Below are positions 53,584 through 63,865 of a stretch of 64,000 nt of DNA, piece by piece. The translations under genes were made by a program, and so were the position numbers. The stretch spans positions 1-64,000 of the forward strand of contig NZ_JAJQQS010000005.1 in the NCBI RefSeq assembly GCF_021228125.1. Reading direction: 5' to 3'. Origin of the DNA: Streptomyces albireticuli. Its GTDB lineage: Bacteria > Actinomycetota > Actinomycetes > Streptomycetales > Streptomycetaceae. The notes beneath the pieces are model-generated. The model was not told the DNA's origin. It saw only the letters and a program-made list of their open reading frames with translations, and ran no database searches. Each line of letters opens with the position of its first letter. The first letter of the stretch is position 1.

Positions 53584-54867
53584 ATGCCGACACCGCCGAC
53601 ACCCACCCGCACCAGCCCAGGACCCACCGTCGCGGCCACCGGCACCGCCGCGCGCGGACGCCCCGCGGGATCCCCGGCCGGCGAGGGCTCGCGGACCGGC
53701 CCGCGCAACGGCGTCCTGCTGTCCGTCATCGCCCTGTGCACCGCCGTCACCGCCGCGAACATCTACCTCGCGGCCCCGCTCCTCGGCCTGATCGCCGAGG
53801 ACTTCGGCGTCGCGCCCTCCGCGGTCGGCTGGGTGGCGTCGGTGGCCCAGCTCGGGTACGCCCTCGGCCTGCTGGCCTTCGCCCCGCTGGGCGACACCGC
53901 GAACCGCCGCCGCCTCGTCGGCGTCCTGTCCGGCCTCGCGGGCCTGGCGCTCGTCGCCGCCGCGCTCGCGCCCGGACTGCCCGCGCTGGCCACCGCCGTC
54001 CTGGTGGCCTGCGCCGCCACCGTCGTACCGCAGCTGCTGGTCCCGCTCGTCGCCGAGCGCGCCCCGGCGGAGCGCCGCGCCCGGCATGTGGCGGCGGTGG
54101 TGGCCGGCCTGTTCACCGGCATCGTCGCCGCGCGCGTGCTCGGCGGGATCGCCGGTCAGGCGTACGGCTGGCGCGCCGTCTTCTACGGCGCGGCGGCCCT
54201 GACGGTCGCCATCGGCCTGCTGACCGCCGCGCTGCTGCCGGCGGAGACCCGGCCGCCCCGCCGCGCCCGGCCGCTCAGGACCATCGCGGCACTGCCGGGC
54301 CTGATGAGGTCGTCGGCGGAGCTGCGGGCCGCGTGCCTGCGCCAGGCGGGCCTGTTCGGCGCCTGGAGCGCCCTGTGGACGACGCTGGCGCTGCTGCTGA
54401 CGGCGGACGAACCGTTCCATCTGTCCACCGCGACCGCCGGCCTCTTCGGCCTGTTCGGCCTGGTCTCCAGCGCCGTCGCCCCCGTCTCGGGCACGCTCAT
54501 CGACCGCTTCGGCCCGCGCCGCGTCGTGACGTCCGGGTACGCGCTCGCGGCGCTGTCCCTGCCGCTGTTCTGGCTCGGCGGCCACCGCCTGTGGGCGCTC
54601 TACGCGGCCGCCGTGCTGATCCACGCCGGATTGATGGCCGGTCAGGTCGCCAACCAGACGCGCGCCCTGGGCGCGACCGCGAAGCCGGCGTCGGCGAACA
54701 CGGCGTACGTGGTGACGGGGTTCCTGGGCGGGGCGTCGGCTTCGGCGCTCGCGGGGCCAGCGTTCGCGTGGTGGGGCTGGAACGGGGTGTGTGCCATCGC
54801 TTGTGTGTGGATGGCGGCGGGGTGGGTCGGCGGGGCGGCGTCCCGCGCGTCTGCCGCTTCCGCGTAG
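53584..54867 (+). CDS. MFS exporter, DHA1 family
   Basis: A 427-residue transporter. After a 45-residue Pro/Thr-rich tail it has about 12 segments beginning VLLSVIALCTAVTAANIYLA, with the motif A-like APLGDTANRRRLVG. The ATG at 53584 is chosen; upstream codons in the same frame are the palindrome region. The adjacent TetR gene is its likely repressor. Related proteins are often annotated as arabinose-efflux or drug-resistance permeases. Confidence 0.87.
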   Translation: MPTPPTPTRTSPGPTVAATGTAARGRPAGSPAGEGSRTGPRNGVLLSVIALCTAVTAANIYLAAPLLGLIAEDFGVAPSAVGWVASVAQLGYALGLLAFAPLGDTANRRRLVGVLSGLAGLALVAAALAPGLPALATAVLVACAATVVPQLLVPLVAERAPAERRARHVAAVVAGLFTGIVAARVLGGIAGQAYGWRAVFYGAAALTVAIGLLTAALLPAETRPPRRARPLRTIAALPGLMRSSAELRAACLRQAGLFGAWSALWTTLALLLTADEPFHLSTATAGLFGLFGLVSSAVAPVSGTLIDRFGPRRVVTSGYALAALSLPLFWLGGHRLWALYAAAVLIHAGLMAGQVANQTRALGATAKPASANTAYVVTGFLGGASASALAGPAFAWWGWNGVCAIACVWMAAGWVGGAASRASAASA

Positions 54868-54888
54868 CGGGGGCGGGGCGTAGGGGGT

Positions 54889-55075
54889 GCCGCTGCGCGG
54901 GGCCTTTCCCCGGCCCCGCCCCTTCCCGGCCCGGGGCTCCGCCCCTTTCCGACCCGGGGCCCCCGCTCCGGGCCCCGGCCCTCAGTCGCCGGACGGGCTG
55001 AATCTCAGCCCGTCCGGCGACTGAGGACATTCGGGAAGGGGCGGGTAGGGGACAGGGCCCGCGCGGCGGCGACCC
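54889..55075. repeat. Dispersed intergenic inverted repeat, copy F
   Basis: Perfect 22-bp arms, 54980-55001 and 55005-55026 (core TCGCCGGACGGGCTGA), with a 3-base loop. It is flanked by CCGCCCCTTCCCG and CGGGAAGGGGCGG. It separates two converging genes and should act as a bidirectional terminator. Confidence 0.88.
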
Positions 55076-55090
55076 GCCGTCACCCCACCC

Positions 55091-55933
55091 TCACCCCGCC
55101 ACCCCGTCCCGCGGCGCCACGAACCCCACCGGCAGCCGCCGCGGATCGAACCGCGGCTCCCGCCCCGGCGGCGGCGCGTACACCGCGTCCAGCACCAGCG
55201 TGCCCAGCACCGCCGTCCGGGCCGGTTCCTGAGACCACAGGCGGGTCGGGTCGTGGAGCGCGGGCGTGTCGTCCGGGCAGGGCAGCTGGGCGGTGAGGCG
55301 GAAGCGCGCCGGGAGGCGGTCCGGGAGGCCCGCCGTGAGGTAGTCCGCCGGGCGGGCGAGCGCCGTGTCCGGCGTGAGCGCGGGCAGCGGGCGCTCCGGC
55401 TGCCAGCTCAGCCGGGCCCACCGGGTCCGGTCGGCGGCGTCGACGAGGCCGAAGGTGTGGACGGCGTGGTAGGCCACCCCGGTGAAGCTCTCGGCCGGCC
55501 GGGACGCCTCCGCCAGGGCCGTCGCCGTGGCGGCCTCCGGGTGGCGCTCCAGGAACGCGGGGACGGCCGCCGGGTCGGGCGAGCGGACCGCCCGCAGGTA
55601 TTCGCGCATGTCGGCGCCGGTACGGGCGAAGAACACCGGCAGGGTGCCGGCCACCAGGTCCATCTCCCGCCCCTCGCCCGCGTGGAAGCGGACCGCGAGG
55701 CGCTGCTCGCCGGGCGCGCCGTCGTGGCCGTTCCGCCCGCGGGGCGCGCTGGAGAAGTGCGCGACGACCGGGACCTCGGGCCCGGTCAGCAGCGCGGCCG
55801 AGCCGAGGGCCGCGGCCTCGGGGGACGGGTCGAAGCGGCCGGTGACCCAGATGCCGCGGGCGGGCGGGACGCCGTCGTGGGGAGCGTCGGCGCCGACAGT
55901 GACCGAAGGCAGTGCGATGGCGGAGGGCTGCAT
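55091..55933 (-). CDS. Catalase-fold protein (SrpA-like) missing key heme-site residues
   Basis: A 280-residue protein with the short catalase-like pattern (GRFDPSPEAAALGSA, RLAVRFHAGEGREMDLVAG, LPVFFARTG, LPARFRLTAQLPCPDD). In active relatives a histidine follows the first strand (HAKG-type block). Here it reads RGIWVTG, and the expected Arg-Phe-Ser is HFS. The chain also ends before the region that normally supplies the proximal tyrosine. It may be an inactive or repurposed catalase fold. It is divergent from a LuxR-family gene. The comparison is from memory. Confidence 0.75.
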   Translation of the reverse strand: MQPSAIALPSVTVGADAPHDGVPPARGIWVTGRFDPSPEAAALGSAALLTGPEVPVVAHFSSAPRGRNGHDGAPGEQRLAVRFHAGEGREMDLVAGTLPVFFARTGADMREYLRAVRSPDPAAVPAFLERHPEAATATALAEASRPAESFTGVAYHAVHTFGLVDAADRTRWARLSWQPERPLPALTPDTALARPADYLTAGLPDRLPARFRLTAQLPCPDDTPALHDPTRLWSQEPARTAVLGTLVLDAVYAPPPGREPRFDPRRLPVGFVAPRDGVAG

Positions 55934-56230
55934 GGTGTCGACGTTACGAGCCCGGCGCCGCGAGTGAATCGGTCACCGTATCGGTGGCGCCGCGATTGGC
56001 CGGAACGGGCCGTACCGCCTCTTTCGGGGAACCTCCCGCGCACCGCGCGCGACGGCGTCGCCCGCACCGGCCCGTACCGGCCCCTTACCGCCCTGCCCTG
56101 CCCCGACCCACCCCGCCCCGCCCCGCCCCGCCATAAACGGAACTTTCCATTCCATCAAGGGATTTGGTGACACACACCATGGCTTTCCCTGACGGAGATC
56201 TGAAATGCCCCCTTATAGGATCTCCAACAA

Positions 56231-59029
56231 ATGACGCTGTACGGACGGCACCACGAAAAAGCGGAGCTCGACCGCGTTCTGGACGGGGCGCGCGAGGGCT
56301 CGGGGGCGGGACTGGTGCTCTGGGGCGATCCCGGTATCGGCAAGACCGCGCTGCTGGAGGACACCGCCCTCACCGCCGCGGACTTCACCGTGCTCTGCTG
56401 CCGGGGCACGCGCATGGAGTCCGGGCTCGCCTTCGCCGCGCTGCACGAGCTGCTGTGGCCGGTCGTGGACCGCATCGGCACGCTGCCCGCCGCGCAGGCC
56501 GCCGCGCTGCGCGGCGCGCTCGGGCACCACCGCGACCCCGCCGACCGCTTCCTGATCGGCGCCGCCACCCTCACCCTGCTGTCCGAACTCGCGGGCGAAC
56601 AGCCCGTATTGCTGGCCGTCGACGACGCCCAGTGGCTGGACGAGCCGACCGTCGACTGCCTCTGCTTCGTCGCCCGCCGGCTGCGCACCGAGCCGGTCGC
56701 CCTGCTGCTGGCCACCCACGCCGACCCCGCCCGCGGCCCCTGGGGCCGGCTGCCGTCGCTGGAGGTCACGGGCCTCGCCGACGCCGACGCGCGGCTGCTC
56801 GCCAGGGCCGCCCGGCCCGGCGCCGACGAGCTCACCCTGGACCGTACGGTCCGGGTGGCGGCCGGTAATCCGCTCGCGCTCCAGGAACTGCCGGGCACGC
56901 TGGATCCCGTGGGACCGGAGCACCCCGGCGCGCCGCCCGGTGCCCTGCCCGGCGCCCTGCCCGGCGCACGGCACACCGCCGAGTCCGCCGCCCCCGCCGC
57001 CCCCGGACTTCCCGAAGCCCCCACCGCCACCCCGCCGTTCCCGGTCGGCCCCCGGCTCCGCCGCGCCTTCCACTCCCGTATCGACGCGCTCACCCCCGCC
57101 GCCCGCACCCTCCTCCTGCTCATCGCCACCGAGGAACGGGGCGAACAGTGGGTGCTGCGCGAGGCCGCCGCGGAGCTCGGCGCCGGCGACGACGTCTGGG
57201 ACGAGGTGCGGTGGTCCGGGCTGCTGACCGCGCGCGACGGCCGGGTGCGGGTCCGCCATCCGCTCGTCCGGGCCGTGGTCTACGAGGACGCGCCGTTCGC
57301 CGCGCGGCGCGCCGCGCACCGGGCCCTCGCCCGGGCGCTGGCCGGCGAGGACGCCGACGAACTGCGCGCCTGGCATCTGGCCGCCGCCTGCGACGGGCCC
57401 GACGAGGAGGTCGCCGCGCTGCTGACCGACGCGGCCTCCCGGGCGTGGGCGCGCGGGGGCTGCGCGTCCGCCGAGCGAATCCTGCGGCGCGCGGCGGAGC
57501 TCTCCCCCGGGCCCGCCGGGGCGGCCGTACGCCTGGCGCGCGGGGCGCGGGCGGCGTGGGAGGCGGGGCGGGTGGACGCGGCGCGGGAGCTGCTCGACCG
57601 GGCCGCGCGGCTGTCGTCGGACGAGGAGGTCGCCGAAGTGAGCGGCGGCCTGCGGGGGCTGATCGAGTTCGCCCACGGCGACCAGGAGACCGCCCACCGC
57701 CACCTGCTGCGCGACGTCCCGGCCCTCTCCCGGCCGGAGAAGGCGGTGGAGCTGGCCGGAGTGGCCGTACGGGCCGGCTGGTCGGCCGGTTCGCCCGCGC
57801 TCCAGGACACGGCGCTGCGGGTGCTCACCGCGCTGCCGGACGTACCGCCGGCGCTGCCGGGCTGGTGGCGCGAGGAGGGCACCGCGCCCGCGCTGACCGA
57901 CGAGGCCGTCGCCCATCTCGGGGCGGGTTCGTGGCGGCTGATGCCGCCCGCGCCGCTCGCGATCGCGTGGGGCGCCGAGGAGGCGCTGGCGGAGGCCCTG
58001 GAACGGAAGGTCGCCGGGCTGCGGCGGACGGACGCGGCGACCGCGCTCGTACTGACCGTGCCGCAGACCGCGACGCTCGACCTCGTGCGCGGGCGGTGGG
58101 CCGACGCCACCGCGAACGCCGCGGAGACGCTGCGGCTGGCCGAGGAGATCGGCGCCGACCACGCCGCGTCGCAGTGCCGGAACGTCCTGGCCTGGACGGC
58201 CGCGGCGCGCGGTGACGAGGCGGCCGTCGAGGAGCTGAGCGCGCGGGCGCTGGAGCGGTCGGTGCCGCGCGGGATGCGGGCGCTGACCGCCGCCGCGTAC
58301 TGGAGCCGGGGGCAGCTGGCGCTGCACACCGGGCGCGCCGAGGAGGCGTCCGGCCTGCTGGAGCGGCTGTCCGAGCCGGGGCACGACGCCGCGCACGGCA
58401 CGTTCGCGCTGCTCTCGGCGGCGGACGCGGCCGAGGCGGCGGTCCGGGCCGGCCGGCCGGAGGCGGCGCTGCCGCACGCGCGGCGGCTGCGGGAGTGGGC
58501 GGACCGTACGGGCACGGCGTGGGCGGCGGCGGCCGCGGACCGCTGCGCCGCGCTGCTGGCCGAGGACCCGGCGGAGGCGGAGGCGCTCTTCCGGTCCGCG
58601 CTGGCCGGGCCGGGCGCCGCGGCGCGCCCCTTCGACCACGCCCGTACGCGGCTGCTGTACGGCGAGTGGCTGCGGCGCGCCCGGCGCCGTACGGACGCCC
58701 GGGCGCAGCTGGCGGAGGCGGCGGAGACGTTCCGCCGCCTCGGCGCGGCCCCTTTGCTGGCCCGTGCCCTGACCGAGCGAGAGCTCACCGGCCGGCAGCC
58801 GCGCCGCCCCGGCCCCGGGGACACGGGCGCGAGCCTCACCCCGCAGGAGCGCCGGGTGGCCCGGCTGGCGGCGGAGGGCCTGACCAACCGCGAGATCGCG
58901 GCACGGCTGCTGATCAGCCCCAGGACGGTGGGGCACCATCTGTCGAACGTCTTCCCGAAGATCGGCGTCACCTGCCGAACGGAGCTGACGGGGGTCGACT
59001 TCGAGGACGGGCCGCGCCTGACGCGGTGA
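56231..59029 (+). CDS. LuxR-family transcriptional regulator with AAA ATPase domain (LAL type)
   Basis: A 932-residue large ATP-binding LuxR regulator. Walker A is LWGDPGIGKTALL near residue 32 and Walker B is VLLAVDDAQWLD near residue 125. A TPR-like helical middle part follows, and the C-terminal LuxR helix-turn-helix is LTPQERRVARLAAEGLTNRE with TNREIAARLLISPRTVGHHL. LAL proteins are usually pathway activators in Streptomyces. GGAT is a weak ribosome site before the ATG. Its target is unknown; the divergent catalase-like gene is a candidate. Confidence 0.9.
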   Translation: MTLYGRHHEKAELDRVLDGAREGSGAGLVLWGDPGIGKTALLEDTALTAADFTVLCCRGTRMESGLAFAALHELLWPVVDRIGTLPAAQAAALRGALGHHRDPADRFLIGAATLTLLSELAGEQPVLLAVDDAQWLDEPTVDCLCFVARRLRTEPVALLLATHADPARGPWGRLPSLEVTGLADADARLLARAARPGADELTLDRTVRVAAGNPLALQELPGTLDPVGPEHPGAPPGALPGALPGARHTAESAAPAAPGLPEAPTATPPFPVGPRLRRAFHSRIDALTPAARTLLLLIATEERGEQWVLREAAAELGAGDDVWDEVRWSGLLTARDGRVRVRHPLVRAVVYEDAPFAARRAAHRALARALAGEDADELRAWHLAAACDGPDEEVAALLTDAASRAWARGGCASAERILRRAAELSPGPAGAAVRLARGARAAWEAGRVDAARELLDRAARLSSDEEVAEVSGGLRGLIEFAHGDQETAHRHLLRDVPALSRPEKAVELAGVAVRAGWSAGSPALQDTALRVLTALPDVPPALPGWWREEGTAPALTDEAVAHLGAGSWRLMPPAPLAIAWGAEEALAEALERKVAGLRRTDAATALVLTVPQTATLDLVRGRWADATANAAETLRLAEEIGADHAASQCRNVLAWTAAARGDEAAVEELSARALERSVPRGMRALTAAAYWSRGQLALHTGRAEEASGLLERLSEPGHDAAHGTFALLSAADAAEAAVRAGRPEAALPHARRLREWADRTGTAWAAAAADRCAALLAEDPAEAEALFRSALAGPGAAARPFDHARTRLLYGEWLRRARRRTDARAQLAEAAETFRRLGAAPLLARALTERELTGRQPRRPGPGDTGASLTPQERRVARLAAEGLTNREIAARLLISPRTVGHHLSNVFPKIGVTCRTELTGVDFEDGPRLTR

Positions 59030-59212
59030 CGGCGGGCGCGGGCCGAAGGCCGGGAGGCGCGGGCCGAAGGCCGGGAGCAGGGCTACGCTCCGGCCCGGCC
59101 CGGCACCGTGCCGGGCCGGGCCGGGCTGGGGCCGGGGCCAGGGCCGCGGGCGCCACACGGCTCGTCGCCCTCCCGCGGCCGCCGTCCCGACCGGGCCGGG
59201 GCCCGTCCCGCA

Positions 59213-60868
<1,656 letters not shown>

Positions 60869-61405
60869 CGAGGGGCCTCCCATATCTGCGCGCCGCGTTG
60901 CGCGAGGTAGTTCCCTGAGATTCTGCTTTCGTTCCCCTCGGTAAGTCACTACTCTGCGGCGACGTTCTCCGGCCGCCGAGGCCGCCCATGGTCCGCACAA
61001 CTCGAACCAGACCCTTTTGGCCCCCTCGTGGTTCCTTCCGCCCCGCGTCCACTCCACGCCGGACGAGTGGGACAGTCTGCGGATCAGGACGAGCCCGCGC
61101 TCAGGTTCACTCCGCGTCCGCGTCTCACGGTGGCGCCGCCGCGTGCCGGGCGCTTCCTCCACCTCGACGCCCACACCCCCGGGGCGCACGTACACCTCGA
61201 CGGTGACCACGCCGTCACGAGCGCGGGGGAGGACGGCCGTCACCGCGTCCGACACGCAGACGCGCGCCGCGTCGATCAGGTCCGAGTGCTCGGTGGCCGT
61301 CAATATCGCCCGCACGAACTCCCGGGCCACCCGCACGGTGTCCGCCGCCGCGGGCGCCGTGAGCCGGTAGTTCCGGGCGTAGTTGCCGAGCATGGAGGTA
61401 CGCAT
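60869..61405 (-). CDS. RsbW/AbaA-type ATP-binding domain protein lacking its own stop codon
   Basis: From the ATG at 61405 (GGGAGA upstream) about 137 residues resemble the small HATPase proteins paired with WhiJ-like regulators: an N-box-like VCVSDAVTAVL (Asn replaced by Ala) and a G2-like PERGLVLIRRLS ending KRVWFEL. About 40 residues of basic, intergenic-looking sequence follow, and the frame enters the acyl-CoA synthetase without a stop. TAGTGA lies in another frame near 60945, so one indel would restore a normal end. It is divergent from the WhiJ-like gene. Confidence 0.65.
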
Positions 61406-61650
61406 GGGCTGTCTCCCAACGGTCGTAGCTCAGCGCGGCACGCCCGTCCGTGGCTCGGCCGCCTCCCGGGACGCCAAGTGGCGTGCAGGCGGCTGCACTT
61501 CGGGTCTTCCCGGGCGTGCTGCGCGATGCGTCAAGGACCATAGGGTGTGGCGGAAATCAATGCAACTACTTCGGTGAAAAAGTGCACCTGCTGGACCCTG
61601 CGGAAGATCGCAAGCAAGACTGTGCGCACCAGCACCAGGGAAGGAGCGGC

Positions 61651-62502
61651 ATGCCACCAAGGACGGCACCGACCGGACGGCAGCAGAGGCTCGGCGCCGA
61701 GCTACGGAAGATGCGCGAGCAGGCCGGCCTCTCTCCCGTGCACGCCGGCCGCGAACTAGGGGCCGACCGCACACGGATCAGCAACACGGAAGCGGGCCGC
61801 CTCGGGCTGAGCCCGGAAAGAATCCGCACCTTTGCGCAGATCTATTCATGCCCGGACAACAAGTACATCAGCGCCCTTGTTGCTATGACGGACGAACGGG
61901 GTAAGGGTTGGTGGGAGGAGTACCGGGGATCACTCTCCGCGAGCATGCTCGACCTCGCGGAGCTGGAATATCACGCCACCGGCTTGACGGTTCTCCAACT
62001 CGCGTACATCCCGGGCCTTCTCCAGACCGAAGAGTACGCAAGGAGCCTGTTCCAGAACACGGTTCCGCCGCTCGCCCCGATCGATGTCGAGCGCCGCGTA
62101 TCGTTCCGGATGCAACGGAAGTGCGTCATGCAGAGAACCCCGGCGACGCCCCACACGTTCATGATCCATGAATGCGCCCTGCGGATGCTCCACGCCGGTG
62201 TGGACGGACAACGCCGTCAGCTCGACAGGCTCATCGAGGTCAGCGGCCATGAGGGAGTCACCATTCGGGTGATCCCCTTTGCCGCTGGGTCGTTCCCGGG
62301 CGCGAATACCTCTGCCACATACGCCGAGGGCGCCGTCCCGAAGCTGGACACCGTCCAGATCGACACCGCCCACGGCTCACTTTTTCTCGACGCCGAAGCC
62401 CATCTGGAGAACTACCGAAGCATTCTGAGGTACGCCAAGAAAACCGCCCTCGGCCCCAAGCAGTCGAGGGATTTCATCCGCAGCATCGCAAATCAACTGT
62501 GA
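61651..62502 (+). CDS. XRE-family regulator, WhiJ/Scr1 type (DUF5753)
   Basis: A 283-residue protein. Residues 15-70 are an XRE helix-turn-helix (RLGAELRKMREQAGLSPVHA, then DRTRISNTEAGRLGLS). The rest is the DUF5753 domain found in WhiJ-like developmental regulators (YIPGLLQTEEYARSLF, RRVSFRMQRK, VTIRVIPFAAGSFPG). AAGGAG is close before the ATG at 61651. Followed by a DUF397 gene and divergent from an RsbW-like ATPase, it forms the three-part AbaA/WhiJ-type set. A distinct downstream RiPP locus may be under its control. Confidence 0.9.
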   Translation: MPPRTAPTGRQQRLGAELRKMREQAGLSPVHAGRELGADRTRISNTEAGRLGLSPERIRTFAQIYSCPDNKYISALVAMTDERGKGWWEEYRGSLSASMLDLAELEYHATGLTVLQLAYIPGLLQTEEYARSLFQNTVPPLAPIDVERRVSFRMQRKCVMQRTPATPHTFMIHECALRMLHAGVDGQRRQLDRLIEVSGHEGVTIRVIPFAAGSFPGANTSATYAEGAVPKLDTVQIDTAHGSLFLDAEAHLENYRSILRYAKKTALGPKQSRDFIRSIANQL

Positions 62503-62512
62503 AGGCATGAAG

Positions 62513-62704
62513 ATGTCGAAGGCCAAGTGGCAGAAGTCGTCCTTTTCCGGCGATAGAGATGAATGCGTGGAAGCAGCCGGGCTCGACGGGAAGATCCTGA
62601 TCCGGGAGAGCGATGACCCCGAGGCGGTCGTCACCACCACTCCCGCCCGATGGCGCACCTTCATCTGTGACGTCAAGTCCGGCGAGTTCGACCACCTGAT
62701 CTAG
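62513..62704 (+). CDS. DUF397 small protein, partner of the WhiJ-like regulator
   Basis: A 63-residue protein of the DUF397 family: KWQKSSFSGDRDECVEAAG, then ILIRESDDPEAVV and W-x-F (ARWRTFICDVKSGEFD). GAAGG lies seven bases before the ATG at 62513, which overlaps the end region of the regulator gene. DUF397 proteins are thought to bind and inactivate their WhiJ-like partners. A terminator follows. Confidence 0.88.
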   Translation: MSKAKWQKSSFSGDRDECVEAAGLDGKILIRESDDPEAVVTTTPARWRTFICDVKSGEFDHLI

Positions 62705-62722
62705 CGATCTTCCGGACCCCCG

Positions 62723-62753
62723 AGCCTCCCATCCTCGCAGGTGGGGGGCTTTT
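62723..62753 (+). terminator. Rho-independent terminator after DUF397 gene
   Basis: AGCCTCCCA (62723-62731) pairs with TGGGGGGCT (62742-62750) with one wobble pair, and the stem runs into a TTTT tail. Confidence 0.75.
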
Positions 62754-62763
62754 GGCATATGCC

Positions 62764-62818
62764 GGTGCAAGTGTTTTCCGGTGCACTCTTGCACCGAAGT
62801 TTTTGGCGGCGCTACGTT
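62764..62818 (+). promoter_or_regulatory. Promoter with GGTGCAAG inverted repeat
   Basis: GGTGCAAG (62764-62771) and CTTGCACC (62788-62795) are perfect 8-bp arms, with another GGTGCA between them. TTGCAC (62789-62794) and TACGTT (62813-62818), 18 bases apart, make a good promoter whose -35 lies in the right arm. It drives the NUDIX gene and possibly the RiPP genes. Confidence 0.6.
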
Positions 62819-62938
62819 CTTCCCCTGCACCGCCCCGTCGGGCGAACGACAGGCAGATCCACGTCCGACGGCGGCACAACTCCCCGTTCATCAACGAAGG
62901 TTGACTGGGGCCCCACCGCGCAAGGAGTGCATGAGTCA

Positions 62939-63462
62939 ATGGCGCCGAAGGTGACACTGAACGAGTCCTGGACGAACCCCCCGCCCCGCAGGCTGGCAGG
63001 GCTGGCACGTATCACCAACAACCAAGGAAAGGTACTCGTGCTGCTGTCCGGCCGAGGCCGGACCTGGCTGCTGCCCGGGGGGGGATGGCCATCGCGGGCG
63101 AGACGGCCGCCGACGCGGTCAGGTACCAGATCCGCCGAAAGCTCCGACTGCACGTGGAGGTGGGCCCGGCGATCGCGATCGACCACGTCACGGCGAACCG
63201 CGAGGACGGCGCGGCGGAGGGCATCAACATCGTGTTCGAGTGCGGCGAGTTGTCAGCGGCGCAGATCGCGTCGATCAGCCTTCCCCCGGCACGCGAGGGC
63301 CGGGAGCCGGAGATCCTGAAGTACACGTTTATGGGCCACGAGGAGCTCATGGAAAACGTTCCGCAATGGCGCAGGGCCATGGCCGCGGAAGCGGCCACGG
63401 TGGCCCGGGTGGGCATCCCGTACCTGGAAGACGGAAAGCCGGTGTCCAACCGCGCCGCCTAG
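62939..63462 (+). pseudogene. NUDIX-family hydrolase, frameshifted at a G8 run
   Basis: From the ATG at 62939 the frame gives RLAGLARITNNQGKVLVLLS and RTWLLPGGG, the first half of a NUDIX fold. At the G8 tract (63077-63084) the protein continues only in the next frame, MAIAGETAADAVRYQIRRKL, to a stop at 63462. Nine Gs would join both parts. The box residues expected as REUxEE read YQIRRK, so the catalytic glutamates are also missing. It is either a decaying gene, a phase-variable switch or a sequencing error. Confidence 0.7.
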
Positions 63463-63567
63463 CCCCGTTCAAGCACCGCCGCCACCTGTGTGACGGCCAC
63501 GGCCGGGCGCCCGCGGGGGGATCGTCCGGCCAGTCCCCGTCCGATCGACCACGAGAGGACAACGGTT

Positions 63568-63858
63568 GTGACCACTGTTGCGCACCCGCGGGATGCCTTC
63601 CCGCTCACTCCCGAAGGGGGGCGGCTCGTTCGCAGCGACGAGCCGCCGACCCGGACCCGCCCATGGATCCTGCGCTTCGCGCACATCCCCGACGCCACAC
63701 AGGCGACAGCGAAGCCCCCCGCCCGCTACGACGACGAGTCACAGATGTCCGTCGCCCTGTTCGACGGGCCGCTGCCGTACATGCAGACGGACACGCCCAC
63801 CATCCCGGACGGCGACCCCGAAAACCCGCCGCCCCTCGACGAGGGCCCGAAGGACTGA
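63568..63858 (+). CDS. Putative precursor peptide of an ATP-grasp-modified RiPP
   Basis: A 96-residue protein from the GTG at 63568 (AGAGGA upstream). The leader-like half has FPLTPEGGRLV and TRPWILRFAH, matching the PF-L...PW-LR pattern I recall for putative ATP-grasp target peptides (TIGR04186 type). The C-terminal tail is rich in Asp, Glu, Thr and Pro (TDTPTIPDGDPENPPPLDEG), supplying both hydroxyl and carboxyl side chains for ester cross-links. Only eight bases separate it from the maturase start. The family link is by pattern only. Confidence 0.75.
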   Translation: MTTVAHPRDAFPLTPEGGRLVRSDEPPTRTRPWILRFAHIPDATQATAKPPARYDDESQMSVALFDGPLPYMQTDTPTIPDGDPENPPPLDEGPKD

Positions 63859-63865
63859 GAGTCCC

